Source: Flavobacteriaceae bacterium (lineage in GTDB: Bacteria; Bacteroidota; Bacteroidia; Flavobacteriales; Flavobacteriaceae). Taken from it: a stretch of 28,108 nt of DNA. Positions 1 to 6,898 of this stretch are shown here, piece by piece. Within the stretch, counting starts at the first letter, position 1. Every line of letters starts with the position of its first letter. Both the position numbers and the translations under genes were made by a program. Below the pieces are notes generated by a model. The model made no database searches. It saw nothing but the letters and a program-made list of their open reading frames with translations, and was not told the DNA's origin. The stretch is taken from NCBI GenBank assembly GCA_002693605.1, contig NZQO01000012.1:1-28108 (forward strand), given 5' to 3'.

Positions 1-890
1 AACCTTTTTTTGAAAGCCACCAGCTCTCTTTTTTTGAGATGACCGTTGGCCTTGCCTTTCACTATTTCAGAAAGGAGAAGGTCGATATCGCCATCGTGGA
101 AGTAGGCATGGGCGGTCGCCTGGATAGCACCAACATTATTTCCCCGGAGGTTTCGGTAATTACCAATATTGGCTTGGACCATACGCAGTTCCTCGGAAAT
201 TCACTGGCTGCCATTGCCCGCGAGAAAGCCGGTATCATAAAATCGGGTATTCCGGTTGTGGTAGGCGAAACGACCGAAGAAACGATAGGCGTATTTCGGG
301 AAGTGGCCAAATGGCAAAATGCACCGCTGTATTTGTGCGAAGAACAGCCGTTCCCTGAATACGCGAGTGATTTGAAGGGGAACTATCAAAAACCGAACCT
401 GCGCACGGTAGTTGCAACCCTGCGACTACTTCAGGACAAAAATTGGAAAATTTCCGAAGCATCCATCACCGCAGGGCTATCGCGCACCGTTGCCAATACG
501 GGGCTTTTGGGAAGATGGCAACAACTGGGTGAACAACCCACCATAATTTGCGATACGGCGCACAATAGGGAAGGGCTACAGTGGGTCATGCAGCAGCTAA
601 GGGAGCAAACCTACAAACAGCTACACATAGTACTGGGAGTGGTACATGATAAGGACTTAACGGCCATTTTGCCCCTATTCCCAAAAAAGGCTGCCTATTA
701 TTTTTGCCGACCCGATGTTCCGCGTGGATTGGAAGCCGAAGATTTGGCAGCCGAGGCCCGGAAGGTCGGGCTAGAGGGTACCGTATATGAATCGGTGACC
801 GTGGCATACCAGTCGGCATTGAATGTGGCCGAGGCCGATGATTTTATATTCATTGGCGGGAGCACCTTTACCGTGGCCGAAGTGGTATAA
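1..890 (+). CDS. folC: Folylpolyglutamate synthase / dihydrofolate synthase, C-terminal part (5' end outside window)
   Basis: Mur-ligase-family enzyme that adds glutamate to folates (and often to dihydropteroate) using ATP, in the cytosol. The reading frame is open from base 3 to the window edge, so the gene is truncated here and its N-terminal ATP-binding P-loop lies upstream. What is visible is typical of FolC: a 'FFE(M/I)T' stretch just before the first internal Met, the family signature EVGMGGRLDSTNII, an ITNIGLDHTQFLG segment, and the C-terminal domain motif CDTAHNREGL, which corresponds to the DxAHN motif of FolC. About 296 residues are present; the family is usually 400-450. The stop TAA (888-890) directly abuts the stop of the convergent PBP1A gene, with no intergenic base. 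Whether it is mono- or bifunctional cannot be told from this part. Identification is confident. Confidence 0.93.
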   Translation, partial: PFFESHQLSFFEMTVGLAFHYFRKEKVDIAIVEVGMGGRLDSTNIISPEVSVITNIGLDHTQFLGNSLAAIAREKAGIIKSGIPVVVGETTEETIGVFREVAKWQNAPLYLCEEQPFPEYASDLKGNYQKPNLRTVVATLRLLQDKNWKISEASITAGLSRTVANTGLLGRWQQLGEQPTIICDTAHNREGLQWVMQQLREQTYKQLHIVLGVVHDKDLTAILPLFPKKAAYYFCRPDVPRGLEAEDLAAEARKVGLEGTVYESVTVAYQSALNVAEADDFIFIGGSTFTVAEVV

Positions 891-3173
891 TCAGTTTCTA
901 TCCTTAAATTCCCGTTTTTTCTTTTTCTTCGGATTGGTAAATAGCCGTTTAAAGAAGCTATCACGCTTGGTAGGTTCACAATCGAGCAATGACAGGGTGC
1001 GTACATTGGGGGGCGAAAATTTGGCCTGGCTAACATCGCTGTAATTGCGGTCGCGATTTATTTTCTGAAGCCACCGGGCCGTAATGGGAAGCGCCGCATG
1101 CGCACCTTGGCCAATACGGGTAGACTTAAACCCGATGCGGTGGTCATCGTGCCCCACCCAGGTAACGGTAACCATTTTGGGCATTATGGCCACGAACCAA
1201 GCGTCCTTGTTCGATTGGGTAGTGCCGGTCTTGCCCGCTAGCGCATTAGGCAAGCTATAGGTAGTTCGCATTCTTTTGGCCGTTCCCTCGTCCACCACAG
1301 ATTTTAGCATTTCCAACATGATTTGGCGCGTAGATTTCGAAAAAGCTGGCTCGTCGGAAACTTTCGGCTGAAACGATTGCATAATTTTTCCTTCAGAATC
1401 TTCTATTCTCATAAGGTAGTAAGGCGTTACGGCCTTGCCGTCATTTACGAAGGCCGCGTACGCCCCTGCAATTTCTGGAATGGTAATTTCGGCCGTTCCT
1501 AGGGCCAGTGATGGAACCTGCGGCAGGTCGCTATCAATGCCCAACCTTCGCGCCAAATCGATCGTGTTCGCAATACCTGCTTTTTCCAGCACTTTCACCG
1601 AGACTGTATTGATCGATTGGCTCAGGGCCGTTTCCATACTATAGTTCATATAATCTTCCTCCAAATCGCCCGCATTGGAGGGGGACCAACCCTGCATATT
1701 CTCGTATTGAATTTCCCGCGCCGAGAAATAGTCGCACGGTCGAATTCCGCGTTCCAGGGCGGTAGCGTAAACAAGGGGCTTGAAAGTAGATCCTACCTGC
1801 CGCTTATTTTTGGCAACGTGATCGAACTTAAAATGCCTGAAATCCACGCCCCCTACCCAAGTGCGAACAGCCCCGCAGGAAGGGTCGATGGCCAGCATAC
1901 CGGCACCCAAGAATTTGAGGTAGTGCTGAAGACTATCCAACGTACTGGCCTTTTCGGTTGTGTACTGGCCAAAACGAGAGAGCTGTTGCTCTCTCTTCTT
2001 GCTTAGCGAATCCATAATTTCGTTTTCCGAAAGGCCCGCAGTCTTGAGTTTTATATACGGTGCGGACTTTCTGACCACCGATTTAAAGATCGGGTGCGCT
2101 AGGCCCCACGGGGGTTGGCTGCCGTATTCCGCCTCAAATTCGTTCTGCAGTTTGTCAAGATGGGCCTCTACCGCATCCTCGGCATATTCCTGCAATGTTT
2201 TGTCCAAAGTAGTGTAAATTTTGAGGCCGCTGGTATACAGGTTGCACTCCTTGCCCAGTTCTTTCTGTTGTTCGCACCACGACAGCATTTTCAGGCGGAG
2301 GGTCTCCCTAAAATAAGGGGCGAGGCCTTCTTCTTCGTGGTAGCGGCCATAATCTAATTTTACCGAATCTTCACGGGCTAGGGTGTAAACTTCCGATTCT
2401 AAATAGCCATAGCGCTGCATCTGTGCCAATACCACGTTGCGGCGGTTTTTGCTTCTTTCTGGGTTACGGTAGGGGTTATAGGTGGCCGTGGCCTTTAGGG
2501 TGCCAACCAGCGTCGCGGCTTCGGTAAGGGTGAGCCCGCTCGCGCTCTTGTTGAAAAATTTCAGCGATGCGCTTTCAATACCGTAGGTGTTCCCGCTAAA
2601 GGGAACCGTATTCAGGTACAGTTCCAATAACTCGGTCTTGGTATAAATGCGCTCGAGACGGCGCGCGGTTATCATTTCCTTAGTCTTCACCACGGGCACG
2701 GTGAATGGGCCATAATTCTTTCGGCTGAAGAGGTTCTTGGCGAGCTGCTGCGTTAGGGTGCTACCACCACCGCTTTGCGAATCCTGTAACAGAATTGTTT
2801 TGAAGAGAACGCGGAATAGGCTTCTGGTGTCAATTCCGTTGTGTTCGTAGAACCGCGCATCCTCAGTAGCGATAAGGGCGTCTATCACGTGTTGCGGAAT
2901 GCTGTCTAGGGAAATAGGCTGCCGATCCTGCAGGTAGAATTTCCCCAAGAGCGCACCGTTTCGGTCGTAAATTTCGGAAGCATTCTGCTGGGAGAGATCG
3001 CGCAGGTCTTCCTTAGTAGGTAGGGCGCCCCAGGCCCCAAGCTGAACGGTTGCAATAAAGATGAGAACTGCCAACACGAACAAGGCCAGTAGTTTTGCCG
3101 TAATGCCCAGGATGTATTTTAAGCGTGGTTTTTTCAAGTTTTTTGTGGCTTTGGATGTAACAAATAAACGCAA
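891..3173 (-). CDS. Class A penicillin-binding protein 1A (bifunctional transglycosylase/transpeptidase)
   Basis: Inner-membrane peptidoglycan synthase. Residues about 20-44 form a single N-terminal membrane anchor. The GT51 transglycosylase domain follows, with catalytic E104-D105 in ATEDARFYEHNGID and GGSTLTQQLAKN at about 136-147. The transpeptidase domain has the three expected motifs: STFK (S462, K465), SIN (S520-N522) and KTG (648-650). It ends in a lysine-rich tail (NPKKKKKREF). The 760-residue length is normal for PBP1A. The start is unusual: there is no in-frame ATG before codon 167, well inside the GT51 domain, and a TGA lies directly upstream of the TTG at 3171-3173. Translation must therefore begin at a non-ATG codon, either TTG 3173 or TTG 3137 (twelve codons later, still before the anchor). 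It converges on folC with zero spacing. In E. coli terms it is mrcA/ponA-like; I leave the symbol empty because paralogues exist. Confidence 0.93.
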   Translation of the reverse strand: MRLFVTSKATKNLKKPRLKYILGITAKLLALFVLAVLIFIATVQLGAWGALPTKEDLRDLSQQNASEIYDRNGALLGKFYLQDRQPISLDSIPQHVIDALIATEDARFYEHNGIDTRSLFRVLFKTILLQDSQSGGGSTLTQQLAKNLFSRKNYGPFTVPVVKTKEMITARRLERIYTKTELLELYLNTVPFSGNTYGIESASLKFFNKSASGLTLTEAATLVGTLKATATYNPYRNPERSKNRRNVVLAQMQRYGYLESEVYTLAREDSVKLDYGRYHEEEGLAPYFRETLRLKMLSWCEQQKELGKECNLYTSGLKIYTTLDKTLQEYAEDAVEAHLDKLQNEFEAEYGSQPPWGLAHPIFKSVVRKSAPYIKLKTAGLSENEIMDSLSKKREQQLSRFGQYTTEKASTLDSLQHYLKFLGAGMLAIDPSCGAVRTWVGGVDFRHFKFDHVAKNKRQVGSTFKPLVYATALERGIRPCDYFSAREIQYENMQGWSPSNAGDLEEDYMNYSMETALSQSINTVSVKVLEKAGIANTIDLARRLGIDSDLPQVPSLALGTAEITIPEIAGAYAAFVNDGKAVTPYYLMRIEDSEGKIMQSFQPKVSDEPAFSKSTRQIMLEMLKSVVDEGTAKRMRTTYSLPNALAGKTGTTQSNKDAWFVAIMPKMVTVTWVGHDDHRIGFKSTRIGQGAHAALPITARWLQKINRDRNYSDVSQAKFSPPNVRTLSLLDCEPTKRDSFFKRLFTNPKKKKKREFKDRN

Positions 3174-3271
3174 TCACCGAGCCAAGAGTATGGCTTTAAC
3201 GTAACTTTATAAGGTGGCGTTTTAGCCAATGTTATACTGGGAAATATTTTTACTTTTTTTCTGAAAAATTA

Positions 3272-3302
3272 TTTGCTGAAACCGAAAACAGCCTTATATT
3301 TG
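3272..3302 (+). promoter_or_regulatory. Bacteroidota-type promoter of tRNA-Val(TAC)
   Basis: A TTTG -33 box at 3272-3275 is followed 19 bases later by TATATTTG (3295-3302), an exact match to the Bacteroidota -7 consensus TAnnTTTG. The tRNA begins 55 bases downstream, so a short 5' leader is expected to be trimmed. Confidence 0.8.
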
Positions 3303-3357
3303 CACCCGCCTACACAGTATATGTTTTGCGCTGTGAAGGTAAGTTCTAAAAATATTG

Positions 3358-3432
3358 GGGCGCGTAGCTCAGTTGGTTCAGAGCACTTGGTTTACACCCA
3401 AGGGGTCGGGGGTTCGAATCCCTCCGCGCCCA
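3358..3432 (+). tRNA. tRNA-Val, anticodon TAC
   Basis: A 75-base cloverleaf without encoded CCA. The acceptor stem pairs 3358-3364 (GGGCGCG) with 3425-3431, with discriminator A3432. D stem GCTC/GAGC is 3367-3370/3381-3384. Anticodon stem CTTGG/CCAAG (3386-3390/3398-3402) carries loop TTTACAC, giving anticodon TAC at 3393-3395. T stem is 3408-3412/3420-3424 with loop TTCGAAT. It reads GTA and, by wobble, other valine codons. Confidence 0.97.
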
Positions 3433-3435
3433 CAG

Positions 3436-3466
3436 AAGGCTTCCGGTTTTTCCGGGAGCCTTTTTT
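3436..3466 (+). terminator. Intrinsic terminator after tRNA-Val(TAC)
   Basis: A hairpin AGGCTTCCGG / CCGGGAGCCT (3437-3446 / 3452-3461, one G-T pair, 5-base loop) is followed by a run of T (3461-3466). It starts four bases after the tRNA and separates it from the second tRNA-Val gene. Confidence 0.85.
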
Positions 3467-3536
3467 GGTTATATAAGACGGAATTGAATTTTCTCCATTC
3501 GTGCGCTTATAGTTTCGTTTCAAAAAAAATATAGCT

Positions 3537-3544
3537 TACTTTTG
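3537..3544 (+). promoter_or_regulatory. Promoter -7 element of tRNA-Val(GAC)
   Basis: TACTTTTG at 3537-3544 matches TAnnTTTG and ends nine bases before the mature tRNA, so transcription would begin almost at the tRNA 5' end. The upstream -33 region (about 3513-3518, TTTCGT) is only a partial match to TTTG. Confidence 0.6.
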
Positions 3545-3553
3545 CGATAGCAT

Positions 3554-3628
3554 GGGTCATTAACTCAGTTGGTTCAGAGTGTTACCTTGACAGGGTAGAA
3601 GTCACTGGTTCGAATCCAGTATGACCCA
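3554..3628 (+). tRNA. tRNA-Val, anticodon GAC
   Basis: A 75-base cloverleaf without encoded CCA. Acceptor stem GGGTCAT/ATGACCC is 3554-3560/3621-3627, discriminator A3628. Anticodon stem TTACC/GGTAG (3582-3586/3594-3598) carries loop TTGACAG, giving anticodon GAC at 3589-3591, which reads GTC and GTT. T stem ACTGG/CCAGT is 3604-3608/3616-3620. The D stem is ACTC/GAGT, so the usual G10-C25 pair is A10-U25, and the anticodon stem closes with a U27-G43 wobble: a rather weak upper stem, but every arm still pairs. Confidence 0.95.
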
Positions 3629-3629
3629 C

Positions 3630-3668
3630 AAAAAAGCCTTCCGAATATTTCGGAAGGCTTTTCTTTTG
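3630..3668. terminator. Bidirectional terminator between tRNA-Val(GAC) and murF
   Basis: A perfect 12-bp stem AAGCCTTCCGAA / TTCGGAAGGCTT (3634-3645 / 3649-3660) with a 3-base loop, A-rich on its left and T-rich on its right. It can stop both the tRNA transcript (+) and the murF transcript (-), whose stop codon lies at 3673-3675. Confidence 0.9.
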
Positions 3669-3672
3669 GTCG

Positions 3673-4947
3673 CTATAAAAGGTCCAGGACGCGCTCCAGC
3701 GCCATGCCCCGACTGCCCTTGATTAACAGCGCGCTTTTCGATAGGGGATTTTCCGCTAGATACGCCGAAAATTCCTCGAAATTCTTGAATTGCTTGATAT
3801 GTTCGGCAGCTGTTTGCGTTTTATAGAAGTTCTCGCCCACCAAGTATACGGTAGCGAATGGATTTTGCTCCAAATAGGTGGTAACGTTTTGATGTTCGCG
3901 CGCTGCCTCTAACCCCAACTCGAACATATCGCCCAAGATCAATGTTTTGTTACTTCCAGCTGCTTGGCGGAAATTTTCCAAGGCGGCCATCATGCTCGTG
4001 GGATTCGCATTGTACGCGTCCAGTAGTATGGAATGGCCCTGCTGCTGTAGGCGCTGCGACCTGTTGTTGCTAGGGGCATATTCTTCGATAGCCTCTTGAA
4101 TGTTTTTTGTCGGTACGTTAAAGTAATGGCCTATGGCAATGGCGGCAGCGATATTGTGGAAATTGTAAAGACCAACCATTTGGCTTTTAATCTCAATACC
4201 TTGGAATGAAACCACCAGCTCGTTCTTGGCATTGAGTAGGGTTACGATGCTATCGCCCTCAGGCCCGAAGAGAATTCGATTAGCACTTTCGGTATGTTTT
4301 AGTTGAAGCGGGTCGGCCGCATTTACGAATAATGACTTGTCATTTTTCTCCAAATGGCGGTACATCTCGGTCTTGCCCTTAATTACTCCCTCAATGCCCC
4401 CGAATCCTTCGAGATGCGCTTTTCCGAAGTTGGTTATATAGCCATAATCTGGTTTGGCTATGTTGCAGAGCGTTGCTATTTCTCCTTGGTGGTTTGCGCC
4501 CATTTCAACAACTCCAAATTCTGTTTCGGGAGTGAACGAGAGCAAGGTTAGCGGAACACCGATATGGTTATTCAAGTTTCCCTTGGTGGCCTTGGTGCGA
4601 TATTTTTTTGCAAGTACAGCGGCGATTAGCTCTTTGGTCGTGGTCTTTCCGTTGCTACCGGTAAGAGCCACAATTGGGAGCCCGAGCTTATCGCGATGAA
4701 ACGTACCAAGCTTTTGAAGCGCCATTAGGCAATCTTCAACAAGCACGGTTTTACCGGGTATGTGAAATTCCCCTTCATCTACCATTGCCGTGGCCGCCCC
4801 ATTTTCCAAGGCATCGGTAGCAAAACGGTTCCCATTGAAATGGGTTCCTTTTAGCGCTACGAAGAAACAATTGGGGGTTATTTTTCGAGTGTCGGTACAA
4901 ACACCGCTGCTTTTTAAAAAAGCATTGTATAGCTGTTCAATTTCCAT
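3673..4947 (-). CDS. murF: UDP-N-acetylmuramoyl-tripeptide--D-alanyl-D-alanine ligase MurF
   Basis: Last cytosolic amino-acid-adding step of peptidoglycan precursor synthesis: joins D-Ala-D-Ala to UDP-MurNAc-tripeptide with ATP. Visible features in order: N-terminal substrate-binding region with the SxxCTDTR-type segment (14-21) and FFVALKGTHFNGNRF (28-42); ATP P-loop GSNGKTTTKE (97-106); EMGANHQGEI (148-157); ITNFGKAHLE (171-180); the C-terminal Mur ligase domain with DAYNANPTSMMAAL and LGDMFELG. Length 424 is normal for MurF in Bacteroidota. The ATG at 4945-4947 is used; no Shine-Dalgarno is visible. It follows gldJ on the same strand after 63 bases, but an intrinsic terminator hairpin fills most of that gap and ends 15 bases before the ATG. 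Expression may therefore depend on read-through or a weak start-proximal promoter (TACCTTTA, 4960-4953 on the minus strand). Confidence 0.95.
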   Translation of the reverse strand: MEIEQLYNAFLKSSGVCTDTRKITPNCFFVALKGTHFNGNRFATDALENGAATAMVDEGEFHIPGKTVLVEDCLMALQKLGTFHRDKLGLPIVALTGSNGKTTTKELIAAVLAKKYRTKATKGNLNNHIGVPLTLLSFTPETEFGVVEMGANHQGEIATLCNIAKPDYGYITNFGKAHLEGFGGIEGVIKGKTEMYRHLEKNDKSLFVNAADPLQLKHTESANRILFGPEGDSIVTLLNAKNELVVSFQGIEIKSQMVGLYNFHNIAAAIAIGHYFNVPTKNIQEAIEEYAPSNNRSQRLQQQGHSILLDAYNANPTSMMAALENFRQAAGSNKTLILGDMFELGLEAAREHQNVTTYLEQNPFATVYLVGENFYKTQTAAEHIKQFKNFEEFSAYLAENPLSKSALLIKGSRGMALERVLDLL

Positions 4948-4962
4948 AAAATTAAAGGTATC

Positions 4963-4989
4963 AAAAAAGCCCTGAATTTCTTCAGGGCT
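4963..4989 (-). terminator. Intrinsic terminator after gldJ, directly before murF
   Basis: Read on the minus strand: AGCCCTGAA, loop GAAA, TTCAGGGCT, then TTTTT. The stem is a perfect 9 bp with a stable GNRA-type tetraloop. It lies 21 bases after the gldJ stop and its T tract ends 15 bases before the murF start codon. Confidence 0.85.
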
Positions 4990-5010
4990 CCTTCGTATAT
5001 AGTATGCTTT

Positions 5011-6684
5011 TTAGTTTCTTGGGCGTTTGCCTTTCTGCGCTTTTGAGCCTACGCGCGACATTGCACATCGGAAACCGATATAATCTGTCGCCATATCTTG
5101 TGGGAAGTAGCGGCGCTGTGCCGGATCTAGCCAGTAGTCTCGGTCTTTCCACGATCCGCCCTTGTAAACGCGTACTTCATTATCGATAAGCGTGGTTCGG
5201 CTTGAGGACTCGTCGTACTCAAGGTCAAGTCCGCCGGTACTGTCGCGGAACACTTTGTGCTGAGGCGAGTTGTACATACGGGCCTTGTCTGATTCCCCTT
5301 CGGCTTCATCGGCGAACGATTGGTAGTACCGGGTGGAGCTCTTGTCACCATCGCGGTAATCTCGGTTGTCACTGTCGGAGAAGTTGGTTCGCAAATAGGT
5401 TTCCTCTTCGCTAACGGGAACCTGTAAAATTTCACCAGGCAAGTTACGCGCCACAATGCGGCCGTTGCTTAAGGTGTCGTATACGATAGAGTCGGCAGTT
5501 ACCACTTTAACTTGTCCGTCTGCACCGATTGCATTCTTGGTGTAAACGTTTCCGCGGTAATAGTTGAAGTCGTTAAACTCATCGTCAACGATGGGGCGGT
5601 AGACGTCTGCCACCCATTCGGCAACGTTCCCGGCCATATCATAAAGGCCAAAGTCGTTGGGCTCGTATGATTTTACCTGGGCGGTAATATCGGCCCCGTC
5701 ATCGCTCCATCCGGCAATTCCACCGTAATCACCATCACCTTGTTTGAAGTTTGCCAATTGGTCGCCGCGGTTTTTACGCTTTCCAGAACGGGTGTACTGC
5801 CCACTCCAAGGGTATTTCTTTCGGCCACGGTATACGTTATAGTTTCTAAGTTCTACAAGACCCAATGCGGCATATTCCCACTCAGCTTCGGTTGGAAGGC
5901 GGTACGAGGGTAACAGTAAGCCGTCCTTTCGGGTAATGTAAATATTTGTGCTGTCCTCGCTGCGCTTCACCAATGATTCGGAACGTTTTCCGCCTCGGGT
6001 AATCGAATCTTTGCCACCGTACGTTTGGGTCGGGGCATTCAAATAGGTTTCGGTGCTAAAGGTTTCGCCCGGCTCCACTTCATAGCGGGCACCGCGGGAG
6101 GTAATTCCTTCTTCCTCGAGAATAAGCTCGTTTACGCGGTCGGTTCGCCAGTTGCTAAACTCGACGGCCTGTACCCAGCTAACTCCCACAACGGGATATT
6201 CGGCATAGGCAGGATGACGCAGGTAGTTATTGGTCATAACTTCGTTAAAACCTAAGCGGTTTCGCCAAACCAACGTATCGGGCAATGCGCCGTGGTAAAT
6301 TTGACGGAAATTTTCGTTCTCGGGCGGAAATACTTCCTTCAACCAATCTAGGTACTCGAGGTACATCAGGTTGGTAACCTCGGTCTCGTCCATATAGAAC
6401 GATTGTACGTGCTGTTGGGTGGGCGAGTTGTTCCAATCGTGCATAGGGTCGTCTTGAACCCTACCCATTGTGAAGGTGCCACCTTCCACGAAAACAAGGC
6501 CCGGCCCTGTTTCCTGCTCCTTTGCCTTTGGATTGTACTGGAAGCCGCCTTCTCGGGCGTTCATTTTCCAGCCAGTGGCGCGCGAGCTATTTTTATAGTC
6601 TCTAGAATTGTTACAGCTTACCAAAACGGAAACTGTTAATACGGCCAAAACCGGCCATATAAGTGCATTTTTTTTCAAGTTCAT
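5011..6684 (-). CDS. gldJ: Gliding motility / type IX secretion lipoprotein GldJ
   Basis: Envelope lipoprotein of the gliding/T9SS apparatus with a formylglycine-generating-enzyme (SUMF1) fold. The chosen start is ATG 6682-6684; a longer frame opens at TTG 6691-6693, but that TTG is the end of a likely -7 promoter box. A membrane-spanning signal ends in lipobox LVSC (Cys24 from this start). FGE-fold landmarks follow: GGTFTMGR, the YMDETEVTN segment, VVGVSWVQAVEFSNW, RLPTEAEWEYAALG, YDMAGNVAEWVADVY and a final KGGSW...GFRCAMS. The two catalytic cysteines of true FGE (in a GGSYxCxxxYC context) are missing: here the segment reads GGSWKDRDYW, so a structural role is expected. Work in Flavobacterium johnsoniae shows GldJ is needed for gliding and secretion, with its extreme C-terminus more important for motility. 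It is divergent from porU and upstream of murF. Length 557, normal. Confidence 0.93.
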   Translation of the reverse strand: MNLKKNALIWPVLAVLTVSVLVSCNNSRDYKNSSRATGWKMNAREGGFQYNPKAKEQETGPGLVFVEGGTFTMGRVQDDPMHDWNNSPTQQHVQSFYMDETEVTNLMYLEYLDWLKEVFPPENENFRQIYHGALPDTLVWRNRLGFNEVMTNNYLRHPAYAEYPVVGVSWVQAVEFSNWRTDRVNELILEEEGITSRGARYEVEPGETFSTETYLNAPTQTYGGKDSITRGGKRSESLVKRSEDSTNIYITRKDGLLLPSYRLPTEAEWEYAALGLVELRNYNVYRGRKKYPWSGQYTRSGKRKNRGDQLANFKQGDGDYGGIAGWSDDGADITAQVKSYEPNDFGLYDMAGNVAEWVADVYRPIVDDEFNDFNYYRGNVYTKNAIGADGQVKVVTADSIVYDTLSNGRIVARNLPGEILQVPVSEEETYLRTNFSDSDNRDYRDGDKSSTRYYQSFADEAEGESDKARMYNSPQHKVFRDSTGGLDLEYDESSSRTTLIDNEVRVYKGGSWKDRDYWLDPAQRRYFPQDMATDYIGFRCAMSRVGSKAQKGKRPRN

Positions 6685-6690
6685 AGGTTT

Positions 6691-6698
6691 CAAATATG
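6691..6698 (-). promoter_or_regulatory. Possible gldJ promoter -7 element
   Basis: CATATTTG on the minus strand matches TAnnTTTG in 7 of 8 positions, but it ends only six bases before the gldJ ATG and no TTTG stands at the right distance upstream. If real, the mRNA would be leaderless or nearly so. Weak call. Confidence 0.35.
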
Positions 6699-6876
6699 AA
6701 AAAATTGGGTTCGCAATATAGTAATTAACGGCAAAATTGCAATATTATTTTAATATTAATGCGGTGTTAGTTACCGTCGGTTTTTCCTACTAATGAAATA
6801 GCTAACGTCCATAAAACAATAATATTATAAATTATTTTTTTGATTTGAACATTAGAAACTACGGGTATACTAACTG

Positions 6877-6884
6877 TATATTTG
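6877..6884 (+). promoter_or_regulatory. porU promoter -7 element
   Basis: TATATTTG, identical to the -7 boxes of the first tRNA-Val gene and porV. It ends 14 bases before the ATG at 6899, giving a predicted leader of roughly ten bases. It lies inside the longest open frame (TTG 6845), which argues that the first 18 codons of that frame are not translated. The -33 region is a poor match. Confidence 0.65.
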
Positions 6885-6898
6885 CAGCGTTACTACTT

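Noticed and set aside
915..935. T-rich run as a folC terminator
   Set aside because: There is no hairpin before it; it is the antisense of PBP1A lysine codons.
6845..6898. Eighteen-codon extension of porU from TTG 6845
   Set aside because: It contains the TATATTTG promoter box and would spoil a clean signal peptide.
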